From Streptomyces typhae (GTDB lineage: Bacteria > Actinomycetota > Actinomycetes > Streptomycetales > Streptomycetaceae), in contig NZ_WPNZ01000002.1 of the NCBI RefSeq assembly GCF_009755605.1, positions 358,184-422,183 on the forward strand: DNA of 64,000 nucleotides. Direction: 5' to 3'. Made by a program: the position numbers and the translations under genes. This document shows positions 56,151-63,594 of the stretch, piece after piece. The notes under the pieces are model-generated. The model saw only the letters and a list, made by a program, of their open reading frames with translations, searched no databases and had not been told where the DNA came from. Every line of letters begins with the position of its first letter. Positions within the stretch are counted from its first letter, which is position 1.

Positions 56151-57530
56151 GTGGCCGCCGACAAGATCGACACCATCGTCAGCCTGAGCAAGCGCCGAGG
56201 CTTCGTCTTTCCGTGCAGTGAGATCTACGGCGGCCAGCGCGCCGCCTGGGACTACGGGCCCCTGGGCGTGGAGCTGAAGGAGAACCTCAAGCGCCAGTGG
56301 TGGCGCTACATGGTCACCTCCCGCGAAGACGTCGTCGGCATCGACTCCTCCGTGATCCTCGCCACCGAGGTCTGGCAGGCCTCCGGCCACATCGCCACCT
56401 TCACGGACCCGCTCACCGAGTGCACCTCCTGCCACAAGCGCTTCCGCGCGGACCACCTGGAGGAGTCGTACGAGGAGAAGAAGGGCCGCGCCCCGGAGAG
56501 CCTCGCCGACATCAACTGCCCCAACTGCGGCAACAAGGGCCAGTTCACCGAGCCCAAGCAGTTCTCCGGCCTGCTCTCCACCCACCTCGGCCCCACCCAG
56601 GACAGCGGCTCCGTCGCCTATCTGCGGCCCGAGACCGCCCAGGGCATCTTCACCAACTTCGCCCAGGTGCAGACCACTTCGCGCCGCAAGCCGCCGTTCG
56701 GCATCGCCCAGATGGGCAAGTCCTTCCGCAACGAGATCACTCCCGGCAACTTCATCTTCCGCACCCGCGAGTTCGAGCAGATGGAGATGGAGTTCTTCGT
56801 CAAGCCGGGCGAGGACGAGAAGTGGCAGGAGTACTGGATGGAGCAGCGCTGGAACTGGTACACCGGTCTCGGCCTGCGCGAGGAGAACATGCGGTGGTTC
56901 GAGCACCCGCAGGAGAAGCTCTCCCACTACTCCAAGCGCACCGCCGACATCGAGTACCGCTTCCAGTTCGGCGGCAGCGAGTGGGGTGAGCTGGAGGGCG
57001 TCGCCAACCGCACGGACTACGACCTGTCCGCGCACTCCAAGGCTTCGGGTCAGGACCTCTCCTACTTCGACCAGGAAGCCGGCGAGCGCTGGACGCCGTA
57101 CGTCATCGAGCCCGCCGCCGGTGTCGGCCGCACCATGCTGGCCTTCCTGCTCGACTCCTACGTCGAGGACGAGGCGCCCAACGCCAAGGGCAAGCTGGAG
57201 AAGCGCACCGTCATGCGCTTCGACCACCGCCTCGCCCCGGTCAAGGTCGCGGTCCTGCCGCTGTCCCGCAACCCGGAGCTGTCCCCGAAGGCCAAGGGCC
57301 TCGCGGCGGCGCTGCGGCAGAACTGGAACATCGAGTTCGACGACGCGGGCGCGATCGGGCGGCGCTACCGCCGCCAGGACGAGATCGGCACGCCGTACTG
57401 CGTCACCGTCGACTTCGACACCCTTGAGGACAACGCGGTGACCGTGCGCGAGCGCGACACCATGAAGCAGGAGCGGGTGTCCCTCGACCAGATCGAGGGC
57501 TATCTCGCGACGCGCCTCGTGGGCTGCTGA
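56151..57530 (+). CDS. glyS: Glycine-tRNA ligase
   Basis: A 459-residue class II synthetase, homodimeric type, charging tRNA-Gly. Visible are [20 protein letters not shown], a zinc-like insert with CTSCHKRF and CPNCGN, and motif 2 [20 protein letters not shown]. Motif 3 [10 protein letters not shown] and the anticodon-binding domain [18 protein letters not shown] follow. The GTG at 56151 (VAADKIDT) matches the usual family start; an upstream ATG would add 19 unlikely residues. A strong hairpin follows the gene. Confidence 0.96.
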   Translation: MAADKIDTIVSLSKRRGFVFPCSEIYGGQRAAWDYGPLGVELKENLKRQWWRYMVTSREDVVGIDSSVILATEVWQASGHIATFTDPLTECTSCHKRFRADHLEESYEEKKGRAPESLADINCPNCGNKGQFTEPKQFSGLLSTHLGPTQDSGSVAYLRPETAQGIFTNFAQVQTTSRRKPPFGIAQMGKSFRNEITPGNFIFRTREFEQMEMEFFVKPGEDEKWQEYWMEQRWNWYTGLGLREENMRWFEHPQEKLSHYSKRTADIEYRFQFGGSEWGELEGVANRTDYDLSAHSKASGQDLSYFDQEAGERWTPYVIEPAAGVGRTMLAFLLDSYVEDEAPNAKGKLEKRTVMRFDHRLAPVKVAVLPLSRNPELSPKAKGLAAALRQNWNIEFDDAGAIGRRYRRQDEIGTPYCVTVDFDTLEDNAVTVRERDTMKQERVSLDQIEGYLATRLVGC

Positions 57531-57554
57531 CGTTCACTGCCTCTTGGCACACAG

Positions 57555-57586
57555 GGCCCCCGGTTCCGCTCACGGAGCCGGGGGCC
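57555..57586 (+). terminator. glyS terminator
   Basis: GGCCCCCGGTTCCG - CTCA - CGGAGCCGGGGGCC forms a 14-pair stem with a single G-T pair and a 4-base loop, 24 bases after the glyS stop, followed by TTGCTG. Confidence 0.85.
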
Positions 57587-57605
57587 TTGCTGCACACTGG
57601 GCGCC

Positions 57606-57809
57606 ATGCCTTCGACGACCACTAGCAAGGTCAGCAGATGGGACCAGCACGGGCGGCAGCACGTCGTGCACGTGCACAGGGCGGGCGTCCAGCGGCAGTT
57701 GACCTGCGAGACCTGCGGGTGGACCCGCAAGGCGCAGTTCCTGCCCTGGCTCAAGGCGGAGGAGCATCTGGCGCAGGAGCACCAGGCGACCGTGAATCCG
57801 TCGGCGTAG
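57606..57809 (+). CDS. Small C2H2-like zinc-binding protein
   Basis: A 67-residue protein with no assigned function. A beta-like N-terminus is followed by CETCGW and HLAQEH, spaced as C-x2-C-x17-H-x4-H, a likely zinc site. Small proteins of this kind recur beside glyS in streptomycetes, as far as I recall. It begins 19 bases after the glyS terminator stem. Confidence 0.65.
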   Translation: MPSTTTSKVSRWDQHGRQHVVHVHRAGVQRQLTCETCGWTRKAQFLPWLKAEEHLAQEHQATVNPSA

Positions 57810-57893
57810 CCGTCCCTCGGGCCCGGGACCCGGGGCCCGGCCGTAAGTCCCGCTGCACTGCGACCAGGAGGCGGCGGTGCAGGGCGGTGAGGT

Positions 57894-58259
57894 TCATGCA
57901 GCGGGTCTCCGCGCGAGGGTCAGCTCGGGGAAGGCCTCGTCCCACACGTCACGGATCTGGCTGCTGATCAGGGTCCGCAGCACCGGCCACTGGCCGATCA
58001 GCAGGTCCCGGTCGAGGAAGCGGGCCAGGTCCTCGCGCTGTCCCTCGGCCAGCACCGTGCGGTACAGGCCCATCCGGGCACGGGGGCGGTCCACCTCGAA
58101 GGAGCGCCGACCCGACCAGACCACGTGCAGCGGCAGGTCGACAAGGCCGCGCGCGGGACCGGCCAGGTCCTCCAGGCGGGCGGGCAGCCGTCTGGCGTAG
58201 CGCGCGCGCAGGATCTCGGCGGCGTCGGGGACCGGGTGGGGCGGGGACGTGACGGCCAT
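57894..58259 (-). CDS. Conserved hypothetical protein (121 residues)
   Basis: A 121-residue soluble protein of unknown family, with HVVWSGRRSFEVDRPRARMG and GLYRTVLAEGQREDLARFLD as its most distinctive stretches and a C-terminal helix ending in SQIRDVWDEAFPELTL. It resembles proteins annotated only as hypothetical in Streptomyces. It has no ribosome site. A minus-strand GATAAT six bases upstream suggests a leaderless transcript. Confidence 0.6.
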   Translation of the reverse strand: MAVTSPPHPVPDAAEILRARYARRLPARLEDLAGPARGLVDLPLHVVWSGRRSFEVDRPRARMGLYRTVLAEGQREDLARFLDRDLLIGQWPVLRTLISSQIRDVWDEAFPELTLARRPAA

Positions 58260-58264
58260 GGCAC

Positions 58265-58295
58265 CGATTATCGCCTGCCGGGGCCCGAGCGGTCA
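58265..58295 (-). promoter_or_regulatory. Candidate promoter giving a leaderless mRNA
   Basis: On the minus strand TGACCG (58295-58290), 17 bases, then GATAAT (58272-58267) precede the ATG at 58259 by seven bases. The remainder of the 58260-58544 gap shows no gene, only a short direct repeat CTCGGCGTA (58378 and 58387). Confidence 0.45.
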
Positions 58296-58544
58296 TCCCG
58301 TCGCGGGCCACCGCCACAAGCCTGCCCCCTGCGCCTGTCCGCAACGGCGCCGTCCGGCGTCGGCCTCCGCGCAGGTACTCGGCGTACTCGGCGTACAGAT
58401 GCTGGATAGAGGGCCTTCCACAGCGCCCGCGAGCGAAGCCCCCCCGGGGCAAGCTCGCCCGGAACCACGATTCGTCGCGTCCGACCCCACCCCTCCCTGG
58501 CGGCCCGGTAGCGTACGAGGACCAAGACCGCACCGGAGGCCCTT

Positions 58545-58895
58545 GTGAGCGCGCAACCCGATGGCCCGTACGGCCCGCTGATCCCGATGCCCGAGCTGAC
58601 ACCCGACGCACTGCGCGCCGCCGTCGCCAAGATCGCGCCCAGCCGGATCCCCGCGCTCACCCAGCACCTCTTCGAGGCGACCACGAACGCCCAGCAGGCC
58701 CAGAGCCTCGCCCCCCTGCGGGCGTTCATTCACTCCTGGGCCGTCTTCGTGGCGATCGAGCGGCACCCGCAGCGGGCGGCACGCCTGCGGGAACTGGAGC
58801 GCCTGCTCACCGACGGTGAGCAGGAGACGGCGGAGGCCGTCACGGAGATCCGCCGGATCCACGAGACCGCGGAGACCGAGGCCGGTCTTCGGTGA
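58545..58895 (+). CDS. DUF6247-like small protein (possible antitoxin)
   Basis: A 116-residue all-helical protein. The core LTPDALRAAVAKIAPSRIPALTQHL ... FIHSWAVFVAIERHP with a charged C-terminal helix resembles DUF6247 proteins of actinobacteria. The GTG start has GGAGG six bases upstream. Its stop overlaps the start of the next small gene (GTGA), a layout typical of toxin-antitoxin pairs with the antitoxin first. Function is not shown. Confidence 0.65.
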   Translation: MSAQPDGPYGPLIPMPELTPDALRAAVAKIAPSRIPALTQHLFEATTNAQQAQSLAPLRAFIHSWAVFVAIERHPQRAARLRELERLLTDGEQETAEAVTEIRRIHETAETEAGLR

Positions 58896-59167
58896 GCAAC
58901 TGGAGCTGGGACTACAACCCCAGCGAGGAGTACATCACCGACGGTCTGCCCGTTGGCGTGGTGGCCGAGGTCGAGCGGATCGTCACCGAACTCGCCGCAC
59001 TCGGACCCGACTCCGTCCGGGTCGGCAGGCCTCTCGACCGCGAAGGCGGTCTGCGCGAGTTCGACATCCTCGGCGGCCGCGGCTTCGTCAGCTTCCTTCC
59101 CGTTCCCCGCAACAAGTGCGTCTACGTCTGCAACATCACCTGGTATGGCCTAGGGGAAGATCAGTAG
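58892..59167 (+). CDS. Small RelE/ParE-like protein (possible toxin)
   Basis: A 91-residue basic-acidic alpha/beta protein. Two helices (VVAEVERIVTELAALG) are followed by a beta-sheet ending in RGFVSFLPVPRNKCVYVCNITW. The order helix-helix-sheet and the last strands resemble RelE/ParE folds, but I see no convincing catalytic residues. It overlaps the preceding gene by four bases, and the pair should be cotranslated. Confidence 0.55.
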   Translation: MSNWSWDYNPSEEYITDGLPVGVVAEVERIVTELAALGPDSVRVGRPLDREGGLREFDILGGRGFVSFLPVPRNKCVYVCNITWYGLGEDQ

Positions 59168-59330
59168 TTTCTGGATACCGCCACCCCGCGCACCCCTTTG
59201 CGACCTGAGCCGACCGGCCAGTCGGCCCTGATGCCGGTCGCGGTTCGCGGGCCGGATCAGCATACGGCCGTGCCTCCGCGCCGCCAGGCCGGCAGCCCAC
59301 CACCCTGAACGGGCAACCCTGGACAAGTAG

Positions 59331-59362
59331 TTGACGTGTCATATAGAAAGATGACGCGTCAA
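59331..59362. promoter_or_regulatory. MarR-type operator upstream of the isochorismatase-like gene
   Basis: TTGACGTGTCAT and ATGACGCGTCAA, inverted arms matching at 11 of 12 positions, are separated by ATAGAAAG. Each arm also contains a near- or fully palindromic 10-mer (TGACGTGTCA, TGACGCGTCA). The left arm and spacer overlap a likely -10 TATAGA (59342-59347), with TGGACA (59320-59325) 16 bases upstream. A bound repressor would block it. Confidence 0.75.
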
Positions 59363-59406
59363 CCAAACTGGTGCGTGCGCGCCCCTTACTCCTTGAGGAG
59401 ATCCCC

Positions 59407-60087
59407 ATGAGCACGTCGCCCAAGGCCGGCCCCGAAGCCCTGCTGACCCCCGAGGAGAGCGTCCTGGTACTCATCGATCACCAGCCGTACCAGTTCGCCA
59501 ACCTGCACAGCCACGAGCCGATGATGGTCACCAACAACGTCGTGGGTCTGGCCAAGGCGGCCAAGGGGTACGGGGTCCCGACGATCCTCACCACGGTCGT
59601 GGAGGAGCGCGGGGGCCTGCTGATACAGCAGCTCCAGGATGTCTTTCCGGACCAGAAGCCGATCAACAGGACCTTCATCAACACCTGGCAGGACCAGGTC
59701 GTCGTGGACGCCGTGAAGGCCACCGGTCGCAAGAAGCTGATCATCGCCGGGCTGTGGACGGAGATCTGCGTGGCCATGCCCGCCATCCAGGCGGCGGGCG
59801 AGGGCTTCGACGTGTACGCCGTCACCGACGCCTCCGGGGGCGTGACCGCCGAGGCCCACGACATGGCCGTGCAGCGCATGATCCAGGCCGGGGTCGTACC
59901 GATCACCTGGCTCGCCGTGATGGGCGAGTGGCAGCGCGACTGGGCCCGGACGGACCGCATCACGCCCGAGGACCAGCTGGCCGCCCTGGAGCACGCGGGC
60001 GCCACCGGGATCGCGACGGCCTGGGAGCAGCAGCTCCTGAACACCCCGGTCGCCCACGACGCCCCGGACGCCCAGCCGGTCCGGTGA
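59407..60087 (+). CDS. Isochorismatase-like cysteine hydrolase
   Basis: A 226-residue hydrolase of the isochorismatase superfamily, YcaC-like subgroup. The catalytic Asp is in VLVLIDHQPYQF and Cys121 in GLWTEICVAMPA; a cis-peptide-like loop follows. It hydrolyses an amide or ester of unknown identity. The ATG has TGAGGAG upstream. It is controlled by the next gene's MarR product, judging by the shared TGACGCGTCA site. Confidence 0.9.
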   Translation: MSTSPKAGPEALLTPEESVLVLIDHQPYQFANLHSHEPMMVTNNVVGLAKAAKGYGVPTILTTVVEERGGLLIQQLQDVFPDQKPINRTFINTWQDQVVVDAVKATGRKKLIIAGLWTEICVAMPAIQAAGEGFDVYAVTDASGGVTAEAHDMAVQRMIQAGVVPITWLAVMGEWQRDWARTDRITPEDQLAALEHAGATGIATAWEQQLLNTPVAHDAPDAQPVR

Positions 60088-60094
60088 CGCGTCA
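60085..60094. promoter_or_regulatory. Second MarR site, upstream of the marR gene
   Basis: TGACGCGTCA, the same perfect 10-base palindrome as in the upstream operator (with matching flank AACCA), overlaps the hydrolase stop codon. A TACACT box at 60105-60110 would start transcription at or next to the GTG at 60118. The regulator may therefore have its own autoregulated leaderless promoter. Confidence 0.65.
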
Positions 60095-60117
60095 ACCAGT
60101 TCACTACACTCGGCCCC

Positions 60118-60582
60118 GTGACCGACGGGGTGAACTGGCTGACAGCCGAGGAACAGCACGCGTGGCGGAGCTTCGTCCGCCTCCATGAGCGGCTCATCGG
60201 CCGCCTCTCGCATCTGCTCCAGACCGAGTCCCAGCTGGCCTCCGCGGACTACGCGGTCCTGGTCAACCTCACCGACGTGCCCGACGGCCGTCAGCGGTAC
60301 CAGGATCTCGCGCGAGCCCTCGAGTGGGAGAAGAGCCGGATGTCCCACCACCTCGCACGCATGATCCGGCGAGGTCTCGTGGTCCGGGAGGAGTGCGCGG
60401 ACGACGGGCGGGGCGCCTTCGCCGTGATCACCGAAGCGGGGCGCGAGGCCATCGCGGCGGCGGCTCCCCTGCATGTGCAGGCCGTCCGGTCCCTCTTCCT
60501 CGACCACCTCACCGCGGCGGAGCTCCGCACTCTCGCGGAGGTCTCCGTCCGCGTGGTGGGGAAGCTGGACGAGGGCGCCTGA
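60118..60582 (+). CDS. MarR-family regulator
   Basis: A 154-residue winged-helix regulator. The DNA-binding part is YQDLARALEWEKSRMSHHLARM and a wing rich in Arg/Asp (VVREECADDGRGAFAVIT). It lies 30 bases after the hydrolase gene and probably represses both through TGACGCGTCA sites. The ligand is unknown; phenolics or the hydrolase substrate are typical for the family. Confidence 0.93.
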   Translation: MTDGVNWLTAEEQHAWRSFVRLHERLIGRLSHLLQTESQLASADYAVLVNLTDVPDGRQRYQDLARALEWEKSRMSHHLARMIRRGLVVREECADDGRGAFAVITEAGREAIAAAAPLHVQAVRSLFLDHLTAAELRTLAEVSVRVVGKLDEGA

Positions 60583-60612
60583 CCCGCCGCGCAGCCGGGC
60601 GGGCGGCACCCG

Positions 60613-60828
60613 TCAAGGCACCTCGCCGCGGCTGCGGGCGTTCGCGTACGCCGTCGCCGCGCGCAGGCGTTCCGTGGTCGTCGCCATCCTGAGGGCGTCC
60701 GGCGCGCAGTCCCACTCCCTGCCCCCGCCGTACGGCCGCAGCTGTACGTACGGGCCCTCCTGGCCCATCACGCGGCCCACCTCGCCGGTACGGGTATCCA
60801 CCGCGTACACCCCGATCGGGAGGTTCAC
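60613..60828 (-). CDS. Small conserved protein of XRE/DUF397 neighbourhoods
   Basis: A 71-residue protein, NLPIGVYAVDTRTGEVGRVM followed by YVQLRPYGGGREWDCAPDAL, with a beta-barrel-like first half and a helical tail. I recall near-identical small proteins beside XRE-DUF397 loci. The GTG start overlaps the stop of the next gene upstream (GTGA), and GGGGAAG forms the ribosome site. No function is known. Confidence 0.65.
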   Translation of the reverse strand: MNLPIGVYAVDTRTGEVGRVMGQEGPYVQLRPYGGGREWDCAPDALRMATTTERLRAATAYANARSRGEVP

Positions 60829-61088
60829 CGCTTCCCCTCCCCACGCCCGGGGAGCAGCACCGCCAGGCGGGCCGCCGTCTCGACCGAGCAGCGGCCCAGT
60901 TCCACCAGCGGGCACGGTGCCTCCCTGCCGATCATCAGGGGATCGACCCGCAAGGACGGCAACGTGATTCCTGCTCCCCGCAGCGCGGCCCGCAATTGCT
61001 CCACCGTTTCCTCCGCCTCTCCCACGCACTCCGCAGAGTGCCGCTTGCCTGCGGCTCCGTTCGCCGTCACTGGGCTCCCCTTCACCAT
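60825..61088 (-). CDS. Small conserved protein of unknown function
   Basis: An 87-residue protein: EAEETVEQLRAALRGAGITL, then CPLVELGRCSVETAARLAVLL. A GTG at 61070 with GGGGAG just upstream is a possible alternative start (81 residues). It is coupled to the previous small gene and divergent from the XRE regulator, so the three probably work together. Confidence 0.55.
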   Translation of the reverse strand: MVKGSPVTANGAAGKRHSAECVGEAEETVEQLRAALRGAGITLPSLRVDPLMIGREAPCPLVELGRCSVETAARLAVLLPGRGEGKR

Positions 61089-61186
61089 CGGGTTTCACGC
61101 TTCGCGTCTCCACGGTGACGCAGTGCGTCTAGAGTTGGCAGGAGTCTGTGCGCTACAAGTGCGCCGCTGAGGAGGGGAGTTCTCCC

Positions 61187-62029
61187 ATGGCCAAAGGTGC
61201 GCATGGTTCCCGGCAGGCTGCCTGGGAGTTCTTCGGCGCGGAGCTGAAGCGGCGCCGTGAGGAGGCCACGTTGACGCAGGTCGAGCTGGGGGCGCGGGTC
61301 TTTGTGTCCGGCGGCTATATCGGCCAGTTCGAACAGGCTATTCGTAAGCCGCAGTTGGATGTGGCGCAGCGGATCGACGCGGTTCTGCAAACCGCGGGCT
61401 TCTTCGAGCGCATGTGGCGGAAGCTGATCGACGATAAACGGTACGCGGACTACTTCGCCGAGGTCGTCGAGCTGGAGCGGATGGCCACGAAGATCTGCGA
61501 GTTCGCGCCGACGGTGGTGCCGGGGCTGTTGCAGACCGCCCCGTACGCGCGGGCGGTCACCATTGCCGCGAACCCCTTCGTGACCGACGAGTACGTCGAC
61601 GAGAAGGTGACCGCTCGGCTGGAGCGGGCTCGCATCCTCAAGGACGTTACGAGGCCCGAGTTCTGGGCGATCCTGCACGAGAACGTGCTGCGCGTGCCCG
61701 TGGGCGGCCCCGCCGCGATGGCGGAGCAACTGGAGCACATCGCCGCCCTCGCGCACGAGCGAAAGGTACTGGTTCTGGTGCTGCCACGTGCCGAGGGGGC
61801 CTGCGCCGCCATGGGCGGAATGGTGTCGCTCATGGAGTTCGACGACGCGCCGCCAACTGCCTATACAGAGACGTCGTTTTCCGGGGAACTGCTGGACAGT
61901 CCGGCGGTGGTGAAGCGTGTACAGCGCGCATACGATCTGCTCAGGGGCGCCGCGATGTCGCCGGAGGCGTCCCTCGCCCTGATCTCATCGGCGGCTGAGG
62001 ACTTCAGACGATGCACGAGTTCGACCTGA
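61187..62029 (+). CDS. XRE-family regulator with DUF5753 domain
   Basis: A 280-residue regulator. The N-terminal helix-turn-helix is AELKRRREEATLTQVELGAR ... SGGYIGQFEQAIRKPQLDVA. The C-terminal DUF5753 domain (FAPTVVPGLLQTAPYARAVT ... LEHIAALAHERKVLVLVLPR) is the usual partner. These occur with one or more small DUF397 proteins and affect development and antibiotic production in streptomycetes. The ATG at 61187 follows GAGGAGGGGAG. It overlaps the DUF397 gene by 19 bases. Confidence 0.92.
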   Translation: MAKGAHGSRQAAWEFFGAELKRRREEATLTQVELGARVFVSGGYIGQFEQAIRKPQLDVAQRIDAVLQTAGFFERMWRKLIDDKRYADYFAEVVELERMATKICEFAPTVVPGLLQTAPYARAVTIAANPFVTDEYVDEKVTARLERARILKDVTRPEFWAILHENVLRVPVGGPAAMAEQLEHIAALAHERKVLVLVLPRAEGACAAMGGMVSLMEFDDAPPTAYTETSFSGELLDSPAVVKRVQRAYDLLRGAAMSPEASLALISSAAEDFRRCTSST

Positions 62030-62313
62030 GCAACGCCCGCTGGCGCAAGAGCACTCACAGCAACGGCGAAGGCGGCAGCTGCGTCGAGGTCGCCTACGAC
62101 TTTCCGGGCGCCGCCCACTGGCGCAAGAGCACCCACAGCAACGGCGAAGGCGGCAACTGCGTCGAGGTCGCCGACGGCATACCCGGCATCGTCCCCGTAC
62201 GGGACAGCAAAGCCGGACCCCACGGCCCCGTGGTCACCGTAACCCCCGCCGCCTGGACGGCTTTCCTGCCCCTCGCGGCCGAGGTACGTCCGGGCACGGA
62301 CAAGGCGTTGTAG
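62011..62313 (+). CDS. DUF397 protein with two repeats
   Basis: A 100-residue protein made of two DUF397 units: a short WRKSTHSNGEGGSCVEVAYD (residues 11-30) and a full one beginning WRKSTHSNGEGGNCVEVAD and ending VPVRDSKAGPHGPVVTVTPA. DUF397 proteins are proposed to antagonise their XRE partner. The first 19 bases overlap the XRE gene. The internal duplication is visible at DNA level (36-base near-identity around GGCGCAAGAGCACTCACAGC). Confidence 0.9.
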   Translation: MHEFDLSNARWRKSTHSNGEGGSCVEVAYDFPGAAHWRKSTHSNGEGGNCVEVADGIPGIVPVRDSKAGPHGPVVTVTPAAWTAFLPLAAEVRPGTDKAL

Positions 62314-62330
62314 GCCACGAAGTGTGAGAG

Positions 62331-62469
62331 CGCGCCGCCCACTGGCTGTACAGCAGGCGTCCCATCGGGAAGCCTGTTGGATGAGCCGACGACGCCGGCC
62401 GGGATGCAGACGCGACGCCGACGAGGCGTCCCTGCCTCTGATCGAGTCGGCTGCGGAGGATGACAGGCC
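62331..62469 (+). pseudogene. Decayed fragment of an XRE/DUF5753 3' end
   Basis: The gap between the two DUF397 genes matches the 3' part of the intact XRE gene. Its left part (from CGCGCCGCC at 62331) aligns with 61846 onward, and its right part (GAGGCGTCCCT, ATCGAGTCGGCTGCGGAGGA) with about 61967-62010. About 50-60 bases of the middle are missing and no open frame remains. It is the relic of a tandem duplication of XRE 3' end plus DUF397. Confidence 0.7.
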
Positions 62470-62772
62470 ATGCAGAAGCACGCGCTGAACACCGCCCGCT
62501 GGCGCAAGAGCACCTACAGCAGCGGCGACGGTGGTGAGAACTGCGTCGAGGTCGCCTACGACTTCCCGGGCGCCGCACGCTGGCGCAAAAGCAGCCACAG
62601 CGATGGCAGTGGCGGCAACTGCCTTGAAGTCGCCGACGGCATACCCGGCATCGTCCCCGTACGGGACAGCAAAGCCGGACCCCACGGCCCCGTGGTCACC
62701 CTCACCCCCGCCGCCTGGACGGCCTTCCTCGGTGGAGTGGCGTGCGGCGGCGGTGCCAGTACGCCCATGTGA
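62470..62772 (+). CDS. Second DUF397 protein, paralogue of 62011-62313
   Basis: A 100-residue two-unit DUF397 protein, about 80% similar by eye to the preceding copy: WRKSTYSSGDGGENCVEVAY, then WRKSSHSDGSGGNCLEVAD and the identical segment IVPVRDSKAGPHGPVV. Its C-terminus diverges (GGVACGGGASTPM) and runs 71 bases into the convergent membrane-protein gene, so its end may have been captured after duplication. It has no intact XRE partner of its own. Confidence 0.85.
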   Translation: MQKHALNTARWRKSTYSSGDGGENCVEVAYDFPGAARWRKSSHSDGSGGNCLEVADGIPGIVPVRDSKAGPHGPVVTLTPAAWTAFLGGVACGGGASTPM

Positions 62773-63340
62773 CCGCCCCGAGCAGCGTGCCCCACAGGAG
62801 CAGTGGCGCGTAGGACACGTTCAACAGTGCTGCCTGCCAGGGGCCTTGGCGGCTCGGGAAGTCGGCGGGAAGGGGCTCCCCGGTCAGGGTTCTCCCGGCC
62901 GCCTGCGTGACGAACGCGCCCGTCCACAGCAGGGTGAGCAGCGCGGCCCCGGAGGCACCCGCGACGGTCACCGCCCCGGGCGGCACCCGGCGCCCCGCCA
63001 GAAACGGCACCCAGCGCGGGAACGCCTCGCCCCAGCGGGCGACCAGGCCGATCGCCGTGAGGGCGAGCAGCTCGGACAAGACCGACAGGGAGACCAGGTA
63101 GGCCCATCCGGGCAGCCAGGCCGGGAGATCACCGCGCATGTCGTGCGTGCCGTCCTCGAAGAACCACGAGGCGAGGCGCCACACGCTGGAGGGCAGCACC
63201 GTCAGCGGGACGGCGAGCGCGGCGAGCCAGGCCCACTGCGGGACGTCGTCGGCGCGGGCGTGGGCGGCGCCCCAGCAGGCGCGCAAGCGGCCCCGCGCGG
63301 GCGGAGGCTCGGTGCGAAGGGCGGGGGCGGTGTCGGTCAT
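62702..63340 (-). CDS. Multi-pass membrane protein of unknown function
   Basis: A 212-residue protein with about five hydrophobic helices: AWLAALAVPLTVLPSSVWRL, WAYLVSLSVLSELLALTAIG, a third near VTVAGASGAALLTLLWTGAF and a fourth near AALLNVSYAPLLLWGTLLG. The basic C-terminal tail follows. Similar proteins are annotated only as membrane proteins in Streptomyces. The ATG at 63340 is preferred; the upstream extension is Arg-rich. Its last 71 bases overlap the convergent DUF397 gene. The 63341-63594 gap shows only a run of GGGCGGGC units (63510-63560) and no gene. Confidence 0.72.
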   Translation of the reverse strand: MTDTAPALRTEPPPARGRLRACWGAAHARADDVPQWAWLAALAVPLTVLPSSVWRLASWFFEDGTHDMRGDLPAWLPGWAYLVSLSVLSELLALTAIGLVARWGEAFPRWVPFLAGRRVPPGAVTVAGASGAALLTLLWTGAFVTQAAGRTLTGEPLPADFPSRQGPWQAALLNVSYAPLLLWGTLLGAVTWAYWHRRRTPLHRGRPSRRRG

Positions 63341-63594
63341 GGGACCATCGTGGCGATCACGAGCTGGCCCCGGATCACCTACCGGGACGAACCGCCTCCG
63401 CCGCGCGGCGGACCGGCCGTCCACCCGGCACCGCCCCCGCCAGCTCCCTACAGACGCCTTGCAGGCCGCCGCGCCCAGGCAGGGGCGGCGGCCAGAGGTG
63501 TTCGGGCCTGGGGCGGGCGGGCCTGGGGCGGGCGGGCGGGCCTGCGGGCGGCGTACCGGTTCCGGACGCCGCCCCAGGCCCAGGGCCAGTCAAG

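Noticed and set aside
63375..63593. Short minus-strand frame after the NRPS gene
   Set aside because: The product is Pro/Arg/Gly low complexity from GGGCGGGC repeats, with no ribosome site or recognisable domain.
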